A DNA stretch of 45,335 nucleotides from the NCBI GenBank assembly GCA_903821395.1, contig CAIJLJ010000043.1, forward strand, positions 1 through 45,335. The letters run 5' to 3'. Origin of the DNA: an uncultured Solirubrobacterales bacterium. GTDB taxonomy: Bacteria > Actinomycetota > Thermoleophilia > Solirubrobacterales > Solirubrobacteraceae. The translations under genes were made by a program, and so were the position numbers. How positions within the stretch are numbered: the first letter of the stretch is position 1; every line of letters starts with the position of its first letter. Positions 44,958 through 45,335 of the stretch are shown here, in pieces. The notes below the pieces were generated by a model that saw nothing but the letters and a program-made list of their open reading frames with translations, was not told where the DNA came from and made no database searches.

Positions 44958-45335
44958 CTAGCCAGCCGCGAGTTCGGGGCCCGGGAGCAGGCCACCCGCG
45001 TCGGCGCCTGTGCCGAAGCTGCCCCGTGCGCCGGCGAGCGCGAAAACCAGTGCGGCCTGGCCGGCGGTCTGGTCGATGTTGTCGACACTCGATAGGTTCC
45101 GGGCGCGGTACCAAGCGACCTGAGTCGGAACCGTGTCGGTGGCCTGCACGCCAACGATCGAGCTGCGCGTTCGGGTCATGCCGGCCATTAAGCCGTCTTC
45201 AAGCAGGCTCGTGTTTGTCGCGTCCGCGCCGGTAAGCGTCCGCGGCTCGCGCACTACAACAATCGCGTCAAACGGGCCGAGGCCGCCTGCCCTAGTCGTG
45301 AAGAGGGCGTTAGCTTCACTCTTTAGGAGTGCACC
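44958..45335 (-). CDS. MctB-like copper transport/channel protein, C-terminal part
   Basis: The frame is open from the right window edge to the stop at 44958, giving the last 125 residues; the N-terminus with the expected membrane helix is outside. The segments LFTTRAGGLGPFDAIVVVREPRT, LEDGLMAGMTRTRSSIVGVQATD and LSSVDNIDQTAGQAALVFALAGARGSFG match the end of the MctB/DUF3186 family, which in mycobacteria is linked to copper resistance and to cell-envelope growth. In mycobacteria mctB also lies next to pyrG and xerD, which supports the call. Confidence 0.8.
   Translation of the reverse strand, partial: GALLKSEANALFTTRAGGLGPFDAIVVVREPRTLTGADATNTSLLEDGLMAGMTRTRSSIVGVQATDTVPTQVAWYRARNLSSVDNIDQTAGQAALVFALAGARGSFGTGADAGGLLPGPELAAG

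Overview
The window looks like chromosomal DNA of a moderately high-GC actinobacterium. Three linkage groups support this: yebC-ruvC-ruvA-ruvB-secDF-recJ-rel with pdxS-pdxT nearby; dnaG-dgt-recO; and xerD, a DUF3866 gene, pyrG and an mctB-like gene together. A luciferase-like (LLM) oxidoreductase of the F420-using type and several candidate leaderless promoters fit the same picture. A lineage such as Thermoleophilia/Solirubrobacterales is my guess, not something the sequence proves. Genes are packed tightly: no gene-free stretch exceeds 300 bases, and several convergent pairs overlap at their 3' ends.

Region 1 (1-4387): the 5' part of a secreted protein runs off the left edge. Next comes a threonine-synthase-type PLP enzyme fused to a C-terminal MoaD/CysO-like sulfur-carrier domain ending in Gly-Gly. 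It is preceded by a complete SAM-I riboswitch with terminator and antiterminator. This suggests homocysteine/methionine synthesis rather than plain threonine synthesis and is the most interesting item here. Divergent from it are a CorA-type metal transporter and a diacylglycerol-kinase-like lipid kinase.

Region 2 (4371-18181, minus strand): a long co-directional block transcribed from a CDP-glucose pathway pair (cytidylyltransferase, 4,6-dehydratase) into yebC, a TetR regulator, ruvC, ruvA, ruvB, a small zinc-ribbon/PAS protein, a fused secDF, a small GlsB/YeaQ-type membrane protein, recJ and bifunctional rel. It covers DNA repair, protein export and the stringent response.

Region 3 (18256-24491): a phosphohexomutase and a metallo-beta-lactamase-fold hydrolase on plus; then, on minus, a family 4 glycosyltransferase with no normal start codon, pdxT, pdxS (PLP synthase) and an RpiR regulator; then a small unknown protein on plus.

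Region 4 (24546-33977): an acyl-CoA dehydrogenase behind a TetR-type palindrome, a redoxin-like lipoprotein, an SDR/LLM oxidoreductase/GT1 operon, tRNA-Asn(GTT), a secreted PKD protein with a His-Glu motif, a membrane-anchored lipid kinase and a small exported protein.

Region 5 (33979-45335): dnaG, dgt and recO (replication and repair), glutaredoxin overlapping fpg/mutM tail to tail, xerD, DUF3866, an M20 peptidase, pyrG, a WecA/MraY-like phosphotransferase, msrB, and the 3' end of an mctB-like gene leaving the right edge.
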